From Metellina segmentata (Eukaryota; Arthropoda; Arachnida; Araneae; Tetragnathidae): 64,000 nucleotides of DNA. The stretch lies in NCBI GenBank assembly GCA_947359465.1, contig OX375880.1, positions 17,988,120 to 18,052,119 of the forward strand, in the 5' to 3' direction. Below, piece by piece: positions 41,842 through 52,600 of this stretch (its first letter is position 1; every line of letters starts with the position of its first letter). The notes below the pieces were generated by a model. It did no database searches, was not told the origin of the DNA, and saw nothing but the letters and a program-made list of their open reading frames with translations. The translations under genes were made by a program, and so were the position numbers.

Positions 41842-44113
41842 TAAAGCCGCGTCCACACCGGAGAAGCAGAGCAAAACATGGATGATTGATTAACCCCGGA
41901 GACAGGTTTGGTGAATCAATCTCTCTGGTTTTTCTGGTTTGACAGCTCGGACACAAAATGTTCCATGTGCTTGCGATCAATCTGGTTGGTTGTGTGTTGA
42001 GGTTAAACTGCAAACTTATTGTTTGAAGCAAATTGTTTTAAGGTCCCGTTCTTTACGAAGCCGGCGCATAGTCGCGAGTGCAGCGTATATTATCATTAAA
42101 GATTTATTAAAGAGAAATAGGAAGAAAAGTTCCCAAAAAAGGCGACATTTGGTGACACCCGTAATGGAAAATATTCTCAGCAGCCAAAAGACTGAAAATG
42201 TATGTCTTTTGCTCACACGCAGTAGAAATTACGCTTTTCCTACTGGGACACTTAATAAACCCTAAATTAATAGCCGCCTCGGAAAATAATCCACTTTATC
42301 GTTAACCCTGTACAATTTTGAACAAACCGTATTTTCAATCCTGCGACGGCGGCTGCGGCAACCACTTTTTTAATATATATATATATATATATATACATAC
42401 GTGCTTGCAAAATTGATATTAGCAGATTATTTCCCTACAAAATAAAAATTTCTTACTGAATATTTCACTCATGTTCCAACATATTGAATGTCTCTTTCAA
42501 TTCGGCATTTTTCGGTAAAACGTATTAATATTGCAGTGCAACAATTTTAAATTTTCTTTAATTGCAAAAAAGTTTAAATACATTTTAAATATCCACCTCT
42601 TATTTATCTTAAACTAGCCACTGCGTGGTGATTGCTAAGAATTCCCATTTGGTTTGCGAAGCCTATTGGATAACAGCAATCATGGCATTGGTTTGCCTCA
42701 CAAACCAAATGGAAATTCGTAGCCTATTGGAATGGATTCCCAGCAAATTCTAATTTGATTTGCTTCGCAAACTAAATTATGAATATTATGAACTATGATT
42801 TGCTTCGCAAACAAACACCTCGGGCAACGCCGTAATGACCTCGTCATTGCCAAATTCGAATTGCGAAGAGATCCAATCGGCGTGACGTCAGAATCTCTTG
42901 CGAAAATATAAATATTTAATTGAAAAAAATTATTTATTAAAAGAAAATCAAATGGAAGGTAGAGATTTAGGGGTTTAGATTTTATTCAGATTGCAAATCT
43001 GTTGAAATTTGCATCTGTCTTTAACGATCCCGATTTTACAAAAAAGTACTTAACAATGCCAGTCAATATGTTTTTTTTATTTGTTTTGCTTTTCTTCGCT
43101 GTGAAATGGTTTGAGCGTAGGAAATTAAAACTGTGATATCTCGAATCAAACGAAAGTCATTCTTCACAGAAAGTTCGTGTTGGAAAAAATACAAGTTTCA
43201 ATTTAAAATTATTCATTTATCGAAAATCATATTTTTAGGTATAGATCTAATGTGAAATTTTCCGCAGATTTCATATCCGTTGAAAATTGTACTCTATCTT
43301 TTACGATCAAGGAGATAATAAAAAAGAACTACATAACTAAAGTTAAAACTTTAGTCTGCTGACAAATCTTTTTCCGCAAAATGAAATCGGAAGCGGAAAA
43401 AATACATTTAGAATCTGCTAACTCTTTTTATGCAACTTTTATTCCAAAGAAGACAATAATAATTAAATTCCAATAAATTATTTTTTAAATGTTTTAGATT
43501 GAATATTAAAATTCAGGCTGGACACAAACATTGCAAAAACTTCGGACTACCCGTGTGCCAAATTTCATTATTGTAAGTGCAATAGATTCGTCCGGACATT
43601 GCGTAGTGGAGGTAGGACACTTCATTTTATAATAGCAGAGATTTGACGTGCAAAGTTCCCCAATACCACTAATATAGACCATCTAAATACACATGGATGG
43701 ACACATCAATTTTGACACTAATATGGGCAGATTACATTTTCACAACTAAGTTTTAATCGTCAACTATGTATAGCAAAACACACAATGCTTACAAATAGAC
43801 TACTTAAATAATAGTATCACTTTACAATCCGAAGAAATATAAATATTTCTATGTTCCGATCCCCGACCCGTTTCTTAACGATGACCCCGGTGATTGATTG
43901 AACGTCGAGCAAGGGAACGAAAAAACGCCGTCCAAATAGAGCGAGCACGAGCACTTGCTTTCCTTTGATGTACCGACTAGAAGCGGATCATTTTGCTCGT
44001 GCTCAAAATGTTCGTTCACCGTCTACACTGAACGAGCTGCCAATCAAACCTGTCTCCGGGGTTAATCAATCATCCATGTTTTGCTCTGCTTCTCCGGTGT
44101 GGACGCGGCTTTA
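41842..44113. mobile_element. TIR element with perfect 69-bp ends, carrying a Helitron
   Basis: 41842-41910 and 44045-44113 are exact inverted copies beginning TAAAGCCGCGTCCACACCGG. With TA taken as TSD the element is 41844-44111. The interior has no transposase. A (TA)n run lies at 42370-42395, and 42614-43641 is an inserted Helitron, leaving about 1.2 kb of original element. A 2-bp TA target would fit Tc1/mariner-like MITEs, but longer TSDs cannot be excluded. Confidence 0.88.
42614..43641 (-). mobile_element. Helitron-like element, chimeric
   Basis: On the reverse strand it starts A|TCTCTGCTATTATAAAATG and ends CCACGCAGTGGCTAG|T. The internal ATTTGGCACACGGGTAGTCC block matches the type 1 copies. 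Near its 3' end (42630-42850) it carries GTTTGCGAAGCAAATC-like stems typical of the type 2 end, inserted between the CGGGCAACGCCG block and the terminal stem. Confidence 0.82.
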
Positions 44114-44749
44114 CATTAAAAACATAAAATCCTACGATTACGTTACGTTAAACAGAAAGATTAAACGAAATGCTTCGAGACGCGAAACCCTTCCAAACAG
44201 AGAGAAAATGTCCGAAAAATCGATGTTTCTATATATGCTGCAAGCGTTTCACATCATAAATTAGTCTGCGCGAAATTAGATTTTTTTTTACTAAAGTTAT
44301 ACTCTCAATACGAACTTTTCTATTTTATGTATCGATGTACAAATTGTAGATTGGAACAGATTCTTCGTAAATAAAGGTCCCCGTCGACTTTGATGTATCT
44401 ACTTGAAAGGATAACTTAGAAATGAGACTGTGCAAATATCACAGAGCGATCTGATGGAATATATACTTTTAAATGCGTTATAATAATCGCATGAACATAA
44501 GTTATAAATATACGGGCTTAAAATACAAAAATAATTCCAAATAATTTTCCTTTCCTGTCTGGATCTCTTAAGTCAATATTTGACTTCCAGTCAGTTTCAG
44601 CGGCGATTTGAATACTGCTAACCCTCGTTCTATCGATCACCGATATATCAATCACTTTTTATTTTGTCTCCCAACGAATTTTAATTTAGCGAACAGCAGC
44701 GGAAATTACAGTGTTTCTTTTGAATTAGGTTGAGAAGTGTATTTGATCT
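44114..44749. other. AT-rich spacer
   Basis: No recognised feature. Confidence 0.35.
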
Positions 44750-45249
44750 CAAAAGAATTCGTGTATTCGACATTTGAGCATTCGTTGTATTCGATTCTTT
44801 CACGAGGAACTCTTCTATCAAAGTATTTGAAAACCAAAGTACTCGAATATTAAAGACCAAAAGAATTCGTGTATTCGACATTAAAGCATTCGTTGTATTC
44901 GATTCTTTCACGAGGAACTCTTCCATCAAAGTATTTGAAAACCAAAGTACTCGAATATTAAAGACCAAAAGAATTCGTGTATTCGACATTTGAGCATTCG
45001 TTGTATTCGATTCTTTCACGAGGAACTCTAACATCAAAGTATTTGAAAACCAAAGTACTCGAATATTAAAGACCAAAAGAATTCGTGTTTTCGACATTTG
45101 AGCATTCGTTGTATTCGATTCTTTCACGAGGAACTCTTCCATCAAAGCATTTGAAAACCAAAGTACTCGAATATTAAAGACCAAAAGAATTCGTGTATTC
45201 GACATTTGAGTATTCGTTGTATTCGATTCTTTCAATATGAACTCCAATA
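44750..45249. repeat. 108-bp tandem array, left arm
   Basis: AAGAATTCGTGTATTCGACA starts units at 44753, 44861, 44969, 45077 and 45185, exactly 108 bp apart, with few substitutions. The array is cut at 45249 by a hAT element and resumes at 48829. Confidence 0.95.
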
Positions 45250-48200
45250 CAGTGGCAGATTTTGGTCCTTTGTTTGGGAGGGGCGATCTGTAGATCGAAA
45301 TGTGTTGTGTAGAAACCATATCTTTCAAATCGGAAGGAATATGAATTGTCCTACCTCATTTGTGTCCCGGGTGAGAATCAATCATCCTGACCGTCGAAAC
45401 ATCACTGAAACTCAAGAATTCTAAAGGAAAGTCCACAGAAGTACACAAGGAGACGATTTCTTAATTAAAACTTATAATTTTAATATATATATAGAACATT
45501 ACACTTCTTCACAGGTATAGAATCAAAGTAAACCGCAAGACAATGTTTAAGAGCGACTTTTTTTAAAATAAACTAACTGAATTCTAATTTGTATATTTCA
45601 TTTTGTTAGGATCGTAGTATTGAAATTATATTGGAGGTTTGCTTTCACCTCACCTGCTCCGTATTTTATTTCTAATTCCATAAAAGCTTTTCAAAACTTA
45701 GAACATGCTCGCATTCGCGACATCATGTGTTCCGAGGTTTGTTCACTTAGGTTTATCTTAACGGCTTACTATATAAGGATATTTGACATTTTTGAAATAA
45801 CTAGAACAAATTCATTTGTTCACCGATGTTCTTTACAACTTGTGTGTAAACCTATCATTTTTGAGACACAATCAAAACAAGGAAGAAAAAATTAACTATG
45901 TAAGGAAAAAAATTTACTGTTGAAGTCGAAACAGGAAACTAAATTATATTCTGTATTAAACACAAAAGTATTCATAAGTTAAGATATTTCCACTTGAAAA
46001 GGTTAATACTGAATATGAATTCAAGAAACATATTCATATTAAGACTATCTAAGCCTTCACTAAATATGGTTACCTTTATGATATAAACTCAAGTTTTCTT
46101 GATTTTTACTTAGAAAATCTATCTAAAATTGTTACTGGTGAAATTGCAATATCAAAATGTACTTGCAAAAAAACCAAACCCATTAGCCCATCTTCTCTAA
46201 ATGTGTTTCAAAGCCATATCTTCAATCGTTTTAGTGCAGATAAGCTATTGGCGGTTGCTACAGTACTTGGTAATGGTACAAGAACTTTCAATAATATGTA
46301 GATCTCATGGTACACTGCAGGATCACAGTTTTGTAGTGCTTCAAAAGCAGACTTGGGTACTTTGCCGATATTGGTATTTCCTCGTATCTTTGGTTCTCCA
46401 GTTAATCACCTCAACTTGAAGTGTGTAGTGCTTATTTCTTCCTCTCCTAATTCGGCTATTCTGTGATACTTCTTGCTTAGCTTTGTCCAAGATGCGAGGA
46501 GTGACTCTTCGTCCGTTTTAATTTTAGCCAAGAGTCAATGGCACTAAATCTTTTAAATACAAGACATCCAGATATTCCTGTGCGAGTCGGTCTTTTAAAT
46601 CTTCTTTTACGGAATTTCACAAAGGAAACTAAACATTTATTCTATAATAATTTGCAGGAGTTATGGCAAGAGCATTTGATCTATGAACTTAGCGTCTAAC
46701 AGTACGTGGGAGTTTTCTTTCATTTCCAAGACCATTACGCAATCTCTCCATATACTCCTGAGTTTTTCCACAGTTCCATATTTTTCTAAATTTACTTATT
46801 ATTGTGATTGCATCAGAGACAGCATCTCGAGCTTTCTTGAGGTCCAAACATTCGGTTTGTAAAAACACATGTTGATGACTTAAAACATGTTCGTTTAAGA
46901 CTTTTGAGAGACTAGGACAAAAATAAATTCTGAAGTGCTCAATGAATGAATTAGTTTTTGCTTTGGGTGCTGAATTCGAATCGAACAACAAGTTGATATC
47001 TCCTCTAACGCTTCCATGATCTTAATGAGATTCGCTTTGAATTTTATAACGACCTATCGAGTTTCAAAAAGTCCAAAAAGTTGTTCCCCAATGTTTTTTT
47101 CAAAACGCTACTTCTTTCCGCTGAACCCGTGAAAAAACTCACTTCTTGTTTGATGATGCCAACAGAAGACACTGGATTGCATTTACAGTAATTTCTTTAA
47201 CTTCCTTTACTGCATCGCAACGAATAGATGTCATCACACTACACGTGTCTGAACGAATACTAACCATTCTAGAAGAATCCAGTCCCGAATTCTCAACTAT
47301 CTTAACAACTTTGTGACCAATCGCAACTCCAGTTCTCTTTTAATTCAGCCAAAGTTGACACGGTAGTGGTCTTCTTTGGGAGCTCTGGAGCAGAAAGTGC
47401 GACGTACGTCGCAGAACAGTCTTTGCAGAACAATTTTTCCTTAATTTTATCAAAATTTTGGCCGATGTTTTTGTAATTATAAGTGTTCTACAGTGCAAAG
47501 CACGCTCCTTGACACACCGGTGGTTTTTTTTTCTAACTACGGAACAACCTCCCTACACCCCCCAAATTACCACAAACACTTTATAAATAACAGATCTTCT
47601 ATGTCAATGACAAAATATTTAACTTCAACTTACAACTAACTTAACTTTAGCTATCGACAGAATTGAAATTCTGAAAGTATGCCTTGATTTTAAATAAAGT
47701 AAGTTAATTAATTTTGATGGTTTATTATAAATATGCGATACATATTTAGCCGATAATTGTGTTTTACGTCTGTTTTTGATTTGACAGCAGTTTTCAAAAT
47801 TCGGACAAAATGCCTGCAGAGCAATTGCTTGGAGTTGTGTTGCAGAAAACACTGAATATAATTCTGCACCTGGGTTTGGGAGTGCTACTATTCGATTTTG
47901 ATAAAACAGCAAACTAAAAACGTCAAGAAATTGTCATGAACTTCCATTCTTCTTGCTTCACCAGTTAAGTATCTTAGCACAAATGTCAATTGAGAAACAT
48001 GGGAAACATCTGTAGTTTCATCAAGCACTGCTATATACACCTGTTTCACGAACTTATGTAGCGTTGAGACCGGATTTTCCATGTCGAAACATTGAATTAT
48101 GTCATTTTGAATGGTTTTGATTATGAACTGAGTTTTAGAAGACTCGAAATGTTTACAAAGAATTTCATCTCCAGCGGATATTCTGAACAGCAACATAGCA

Positions 48201-48828
48201 CGAAAATTTCCTCCATGTGTCGTTGATTCCAATGAAAGTCCAATGCTACCATCATCTCGGTGACTATGCAAATCTAGGTTTTGCCTGCCACACAGCTGAA
48301 CCCTTTCAATAATTGATAGCACAATTTTTCGATTCCAATCGATTCATTCTTGGTGATAAGTACATACTTGATTAGCAACATCTCAAGAAGAATTTTCGTA
48401 CGTTTTAATAAAGTTTGAGGCTGCCTCTAATGCTTGTTTATGATAGTGGGCTCACCTCCTGCAATTAAGAGGAGGCGAACATCGTAAGGAAGCGGTCGAT
48501 CTTTAAGATGCTCCGATTTGACGAGCCTTCTGGTTCCGTGGCAGATTTGATCCATAATAATGCTGTGCCCTCGTACTCTTTAATGAATCTTAACTTGTAA
48601 ATAATTTTCAAATTTATCTTTTAAATAAAATTTACTGTGCTGTAACCAGTCTAATCTCTAATTAAAGACCAGAAACGTTACAGTGTATAAACTGAGGGAG
48701 GGAAAGCAAAGCCAAAGTCTCCCCCTAGTGATTCTTTAATTTTCTAATTTATTTGAAAAAACATTGGCGTTCGTCTAGCGTTTGGGAGGGGCGATCGCCT
48801 CGAACGCCCTTCATGAAATCCGCCACTG
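45250..48828. mobile_element. hAT element (DUF4371/ZMYM type), decayed autonomous copy
   Basis: Left CAGTGGCAGATTTTGG and right the inverse of CAGTGGCGGATTTCATG, with subterminal GGGAGGGGCGATC. TSD CTCCAATA (45242-45249) / CTCTAATA (48829-48836), one mismatch. 3579 bp, with a transposase remnant on the reverse strand. The host site is the 108-bp array, where the uninterrupted unit reads GAACTCTAACATCAAAGTATT. Confidence 0.93.
46108..48470 (-). pseudogene. hAT transposase, DUF4371/ZMYM-like, decayed
   Basis: Reverse-strand pieces appear in the order expected for hAT transposases of the zinc-finger MYM-like group. HYHKQALEAASNFIKTYENSS-type start near 48390-48455, after an acceptor-like TTAATTGCAG. 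LCGRQNLDLHSHRDDGS (near 48240-48300), GGNFRAMLLFRISAGDE (48160-48210). AVLDETTDVSHVSQLTFVLRYL with the first catalytic Asp (47960-48035). A degraded ARRMEV segment, a diverged catalytic-core region (47050-47340), and the C-terminal dimerisation motif LPSTVATANSLSALKRLK (46200-46275). Frameshifts and stops occur throughout, and 47390-47745 matches the repeat at 4.9-5.6 kb. It encodes no working protein. Confidence 0.85.
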
Positions 48829-49191
48829 CTCTAATATCAAAGTATTTGAAAACCAAAGAACTCGAATATTAAAGACCAAAATAATCGAATACAAGAGAAT
48901 TCGAATATTAAAGACCAAAATAAATGAATACAAGAGAATTCGAATGCACCAAAACAGTCGAATACAAAGGTATTCGAATACACCAAAATAGTCGAATTCA
49001 CCAAACCAGTCGAATACACCAAAAGTATTCGAATACACCAAAACAGTCGAATACAAAAGTATTCGAATACACCAAAACAGTCGAATACAAAAGTATTCGA
49101 ATACACCAAAACAGTCGAATACAAAAATATAAGAAAATCAATAAATTTGAATACAAAACAGTTCGGAAAACAAAATACTTGAACACAAAAG
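48829..49191. repeat. TTCGAATA array, middle arm
   Basis: After the hAT TSD the array continues (ATCAAAGTATTTGAAAACC, ACTCGAATATTAAAGACC). It then degenerates into shorter units: CGAATACAAAAGTATT and CGAATACACCAAAACAGT alternate about every 36 bp at 48950-49120. Confidence 0.92.
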
Positions 49192-49473
49192 TGTGGGAAA
49201 ATAGTCCCGTCGGTTCCCATTCTACGCGTATGTATACAGTAGCGGTGACGCGCCGCATCACATAGTACCTAAGCAGACGTTGAATGTAAGCCGCGGAAGC
49301 AAGAGCTTCGCGCTTTAAGTTATTGAGCTATGACGAGCTCTATTGAATGTTATGTGACGATGTTAATTGCCGATGTTTCCTCCTCATTGTTTTAACTGTT
49401 AACTGTTTTGTCCCATGTTCCTTTTACATAATAAAGTGTCCGTCTTAACTAGCAGTTATCTATTTGATCCCAT
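49192..49473 (+). repeat. 5' LTR
   Basis: Starts TGTGGGAAAATAG and ends TTGATCCCAT (not the usual CA). Contains an AATAAA signal at 49430-49435. Differs from the 3' LTR only at GAGCTTC/AGCGC (C here, A there). Confidence 0.96.
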
Positions 49474-49476
49474 AAT

Positions 49477-49485
49477 TGGGGGCTC
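49477..49485 (+). promoter_or_regulatory. Primer binding site, tRNA-Pro-like
   Basis: TGGGGGCTC, three or four bases after the LTR, is complementary to the last nine bases of tRNA-Pro (as used by murine leukaemia virus). Pairing beyond nine bases is not evident. Confidence 0.65.
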
Positions 49486-49623
49486 TGGCCTTTCTTCCTG
49501 GTCACCCTAATTACCCCTAGCAACAAAAACCAATCTCCTGAAGTGTGAATGTGAATATTTTTTTCAAGAATTGTGCTTTTGGATTACTTTGAATTTCCAG
49601 TTGTCCATGGTAAGTTCGCAATT

Positions 49624-52600
49624 ATGACTTCCTTAATTTTGGATAACATACCTTTTCTTTCAAACTTCTTAAAAAATGGATCTATTCGGAACATTAAATT
49701 ATTATTTTCCATAGTTTACCCTAACGAAATTTACGACCGCACTAGTCGAAGAAAACTTCGTGTTTTCGCAGGTTTTGATTCTGATTTCAATTTGCAAAAC
49801 GCTAAGGAATCCCTGCTGAAAGAGTTATCTTTAACTAACTTTATCTGTATATGTGATATTTTAAATTTAGATGTAGAGGGCTCCGCTGAAGAATTGTGTG
49901 AACGAATTTTACTTTCGCTTTCTGATTTAAAATCATTGCATGAAATGTTAGACTCAAATTCTGATGATGAAACAGAACAGGAAGTAGTCTGTAGTAGTAG
50001 TAAGCGCGAAAAAGAAGGAACGGAAATTTCCCCTAAACCGTTATCGCAGGTGGCTTCCCCCACTAGTCAAAACATATCCCATCCGACGCCAGAAGAACAA
50101 AATATCCAAACAAATCCATTCAGTGTTAAAACATTCTCGTTTTCTGATGATTCGTCTAAATCGAATGCAGCTGTTGTTGACCGTTTTTCTTGGTTATTTC
50201 TGAAAGATGTGTTAATCGAAGAACGTTCGTTCTCAGGTCTAAATTCTTATTCTGTTTATTCATTTATTAAGGATGTCGAAAATTTCTTTTCATTGTATGG
50301 GGTAACTCTTGAGTTGCAAAAACTTCTAATATGTAAAAAATTGTTGATAGGTGCAGCAAAAACTTTCATTCAGAGTCAGAACGCCTTAACAACCTTTTCT
50401 TCCTTGAAAACCGCGTTGATAAATGAATTTGGCCAAAGATTTAACTCCCGCGAAATACATGTCGAATTAAGTAGGCGCAAATTAGATGAAAAAGAATCCC
50501 TTGCCGAATATTTAATAGCACTCCGCGAGATAGCAGCTAGATCTGATGCACAAATTGATGAAAGTTCAATTATAGATTACTGCATACGAGGAATAAATGA
50601 TTCTAACGCTAATAAAATGATATTATACGGTAGCAAATCGATGACAGAATTCAAAGAAAAGCTTAATATTTACGAAAAGATTTTTCAGAGTAAAAATCGT
50701 TTTTCTAATAATCATTCTCGTACCCATAATGAAACAAATACTAGTCGCACTTTTGATTCTAAACTTCATCATTATCCTCAAAATTCTAAATCACAAAACC
50801 AAACTTCGATTTCTTCCAAACATTTAACTTGTTATAACTGCAATGGTACAAACCATATTTCGCGAAACTGCCCAGATAAAAATCGTGGAAAACGCTGTTT
50901 AATTTGTAAAAATTTTGGTCATATTTCATCCCAATGCCTAAAAACCGCGACTCAGAAATCACCCGATGTTGTTAGTTCCATTAAAGAAATTACTCCGCAC
51001 ACATGTAAAGTAATTACACTTTTAAATACCAAATACTCTGCGTTAATTGATACTGGAAGTCCCGTAACTTTAATGCAGCATGGTATATGGAAATTCATTG
51101 GTTCTCCTGAATTGACGCACAATACTTCCCTCCTTACTGGATTTGGTTCAGCAAAGACCCCAGTGATTGGTACATTTACTTCTTCCATCCAAATTGATGG
51201 AATTAACTTTGATACAACTTTTCGTGTTGTACCCGACTCCTCCATGACGTACCCCATCCTAATTGGCTGTGATGTTATTCATCAAGCAACCATGACTGTT
51301 GCCCCGGATGGAATAAAATTTACAAAAACTGACCCCACTTCGACGTCTTTGTCCGAAAATTTCATCCTGCACATCGAGGACGATACCCCAGAGTTTGATG
51401 TGGACCGCAGCATTCCCAGAAAAATCCGTGATGACGTTCAACAATTGCTCCAATCCTACTTGCCGAAAAAGACTAAATCAACTGATGTCGCACTGAGTGT
51501 TACTTTGGTCGACGAAAAGCCAATCTATCATTCACCTCGCCGTTTGCCTTTTGTGGAACGTGACATAGTTGAAAAACAAGTCGACGAATGGCTTGCCAAT
51601 GATGTCATTGAGCCCTGCTCATCGCCGTACTCAAGTCAAACACTTGTTGTGCGTAAAAAGAATGGTGATCCCCGTGTCGTTATTGACTATCGCCAAATTA
51701 ACAAAGTGATTGAAAAAGATCGATATCCCCTACCACTCATTGAGGATATTCTTGATCAGTTGCAAGATGCTAAAGTGTTCAGTACTTTGGACATGAAAAA
51801 TGCTTTCCATCAAGTTTCAGTTGCAGAACAAAGTCGCCCATACACTTCTTTTGTCACATATCGTGGACAGTACCAATTCAAACGTATGCCTTTTGGTATG
51901 GTGAATTGCCCCGCTGTGTTTCAACGTTTCATCAATACTGTGTTTCGTGACCTGATAGTCGAGGGAATTGTTCTACCTTATATGGATGATTTGGTTATCC
52001 CTGCCAAAGATGATGTTGAAGCTCTGTCCCGACTTCGTTTAGTTCTTGATGTCGCCAAGGACTTTGGACTTGAGATTAACTTCAAGAAATGCCAATTTTT
52101 TCACCGCCGTATTGAATTTTTAGGACACATCGTTGAGTCTGGAAAACTTTTTCCTTCGCCTTCTAAAACTGATGCTGTCACCCGTTATCCAGAACCCAAA
52201 TGCACGAAAGATGTTCAGAAATTCCTCGGACTGACCGGTTATTTTCGTAAATTTATACCGTCCTACTCACTCATCGCTAAACCTCTTAGTGACCTGCTTC
52301 GTAAAGACTGTAAATTCCATTTTGACGCAAATGAACGATCCTCATTTCTTCACCTCAAACGACTTTTATGTGAAAATCCCGTTTTGGCCATTTACCGCCA
52401 AAATGCTGAAACTGAAGTGCACTGTGATGCTTCAATAGATGGTTTCGGTTGTATCCTACTTCAGAAGGACACTGACAATAAATTCCATCCCGTGTATTAC
52501 CACAGTCGCAAAACAAACGACAGTCAACGCAAATACTCCAGTTACGAACTCGAAGTCCTTGCAATCGTCGAGGCCTTACGTAAATTCCGTGTGTACATTC

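Noticed and set aside
44681..45328. 215-codon reverse frame as a gene
   Set aside because: It reads a 108-bp satellite and runs across the hAT insertion point.
49573..49623. Upstream GTG start for Gag-Pol
   Set aside because: GTG starts are not expected in a eukaryote; the ATG at 49624 is in frame and keeps all domains.
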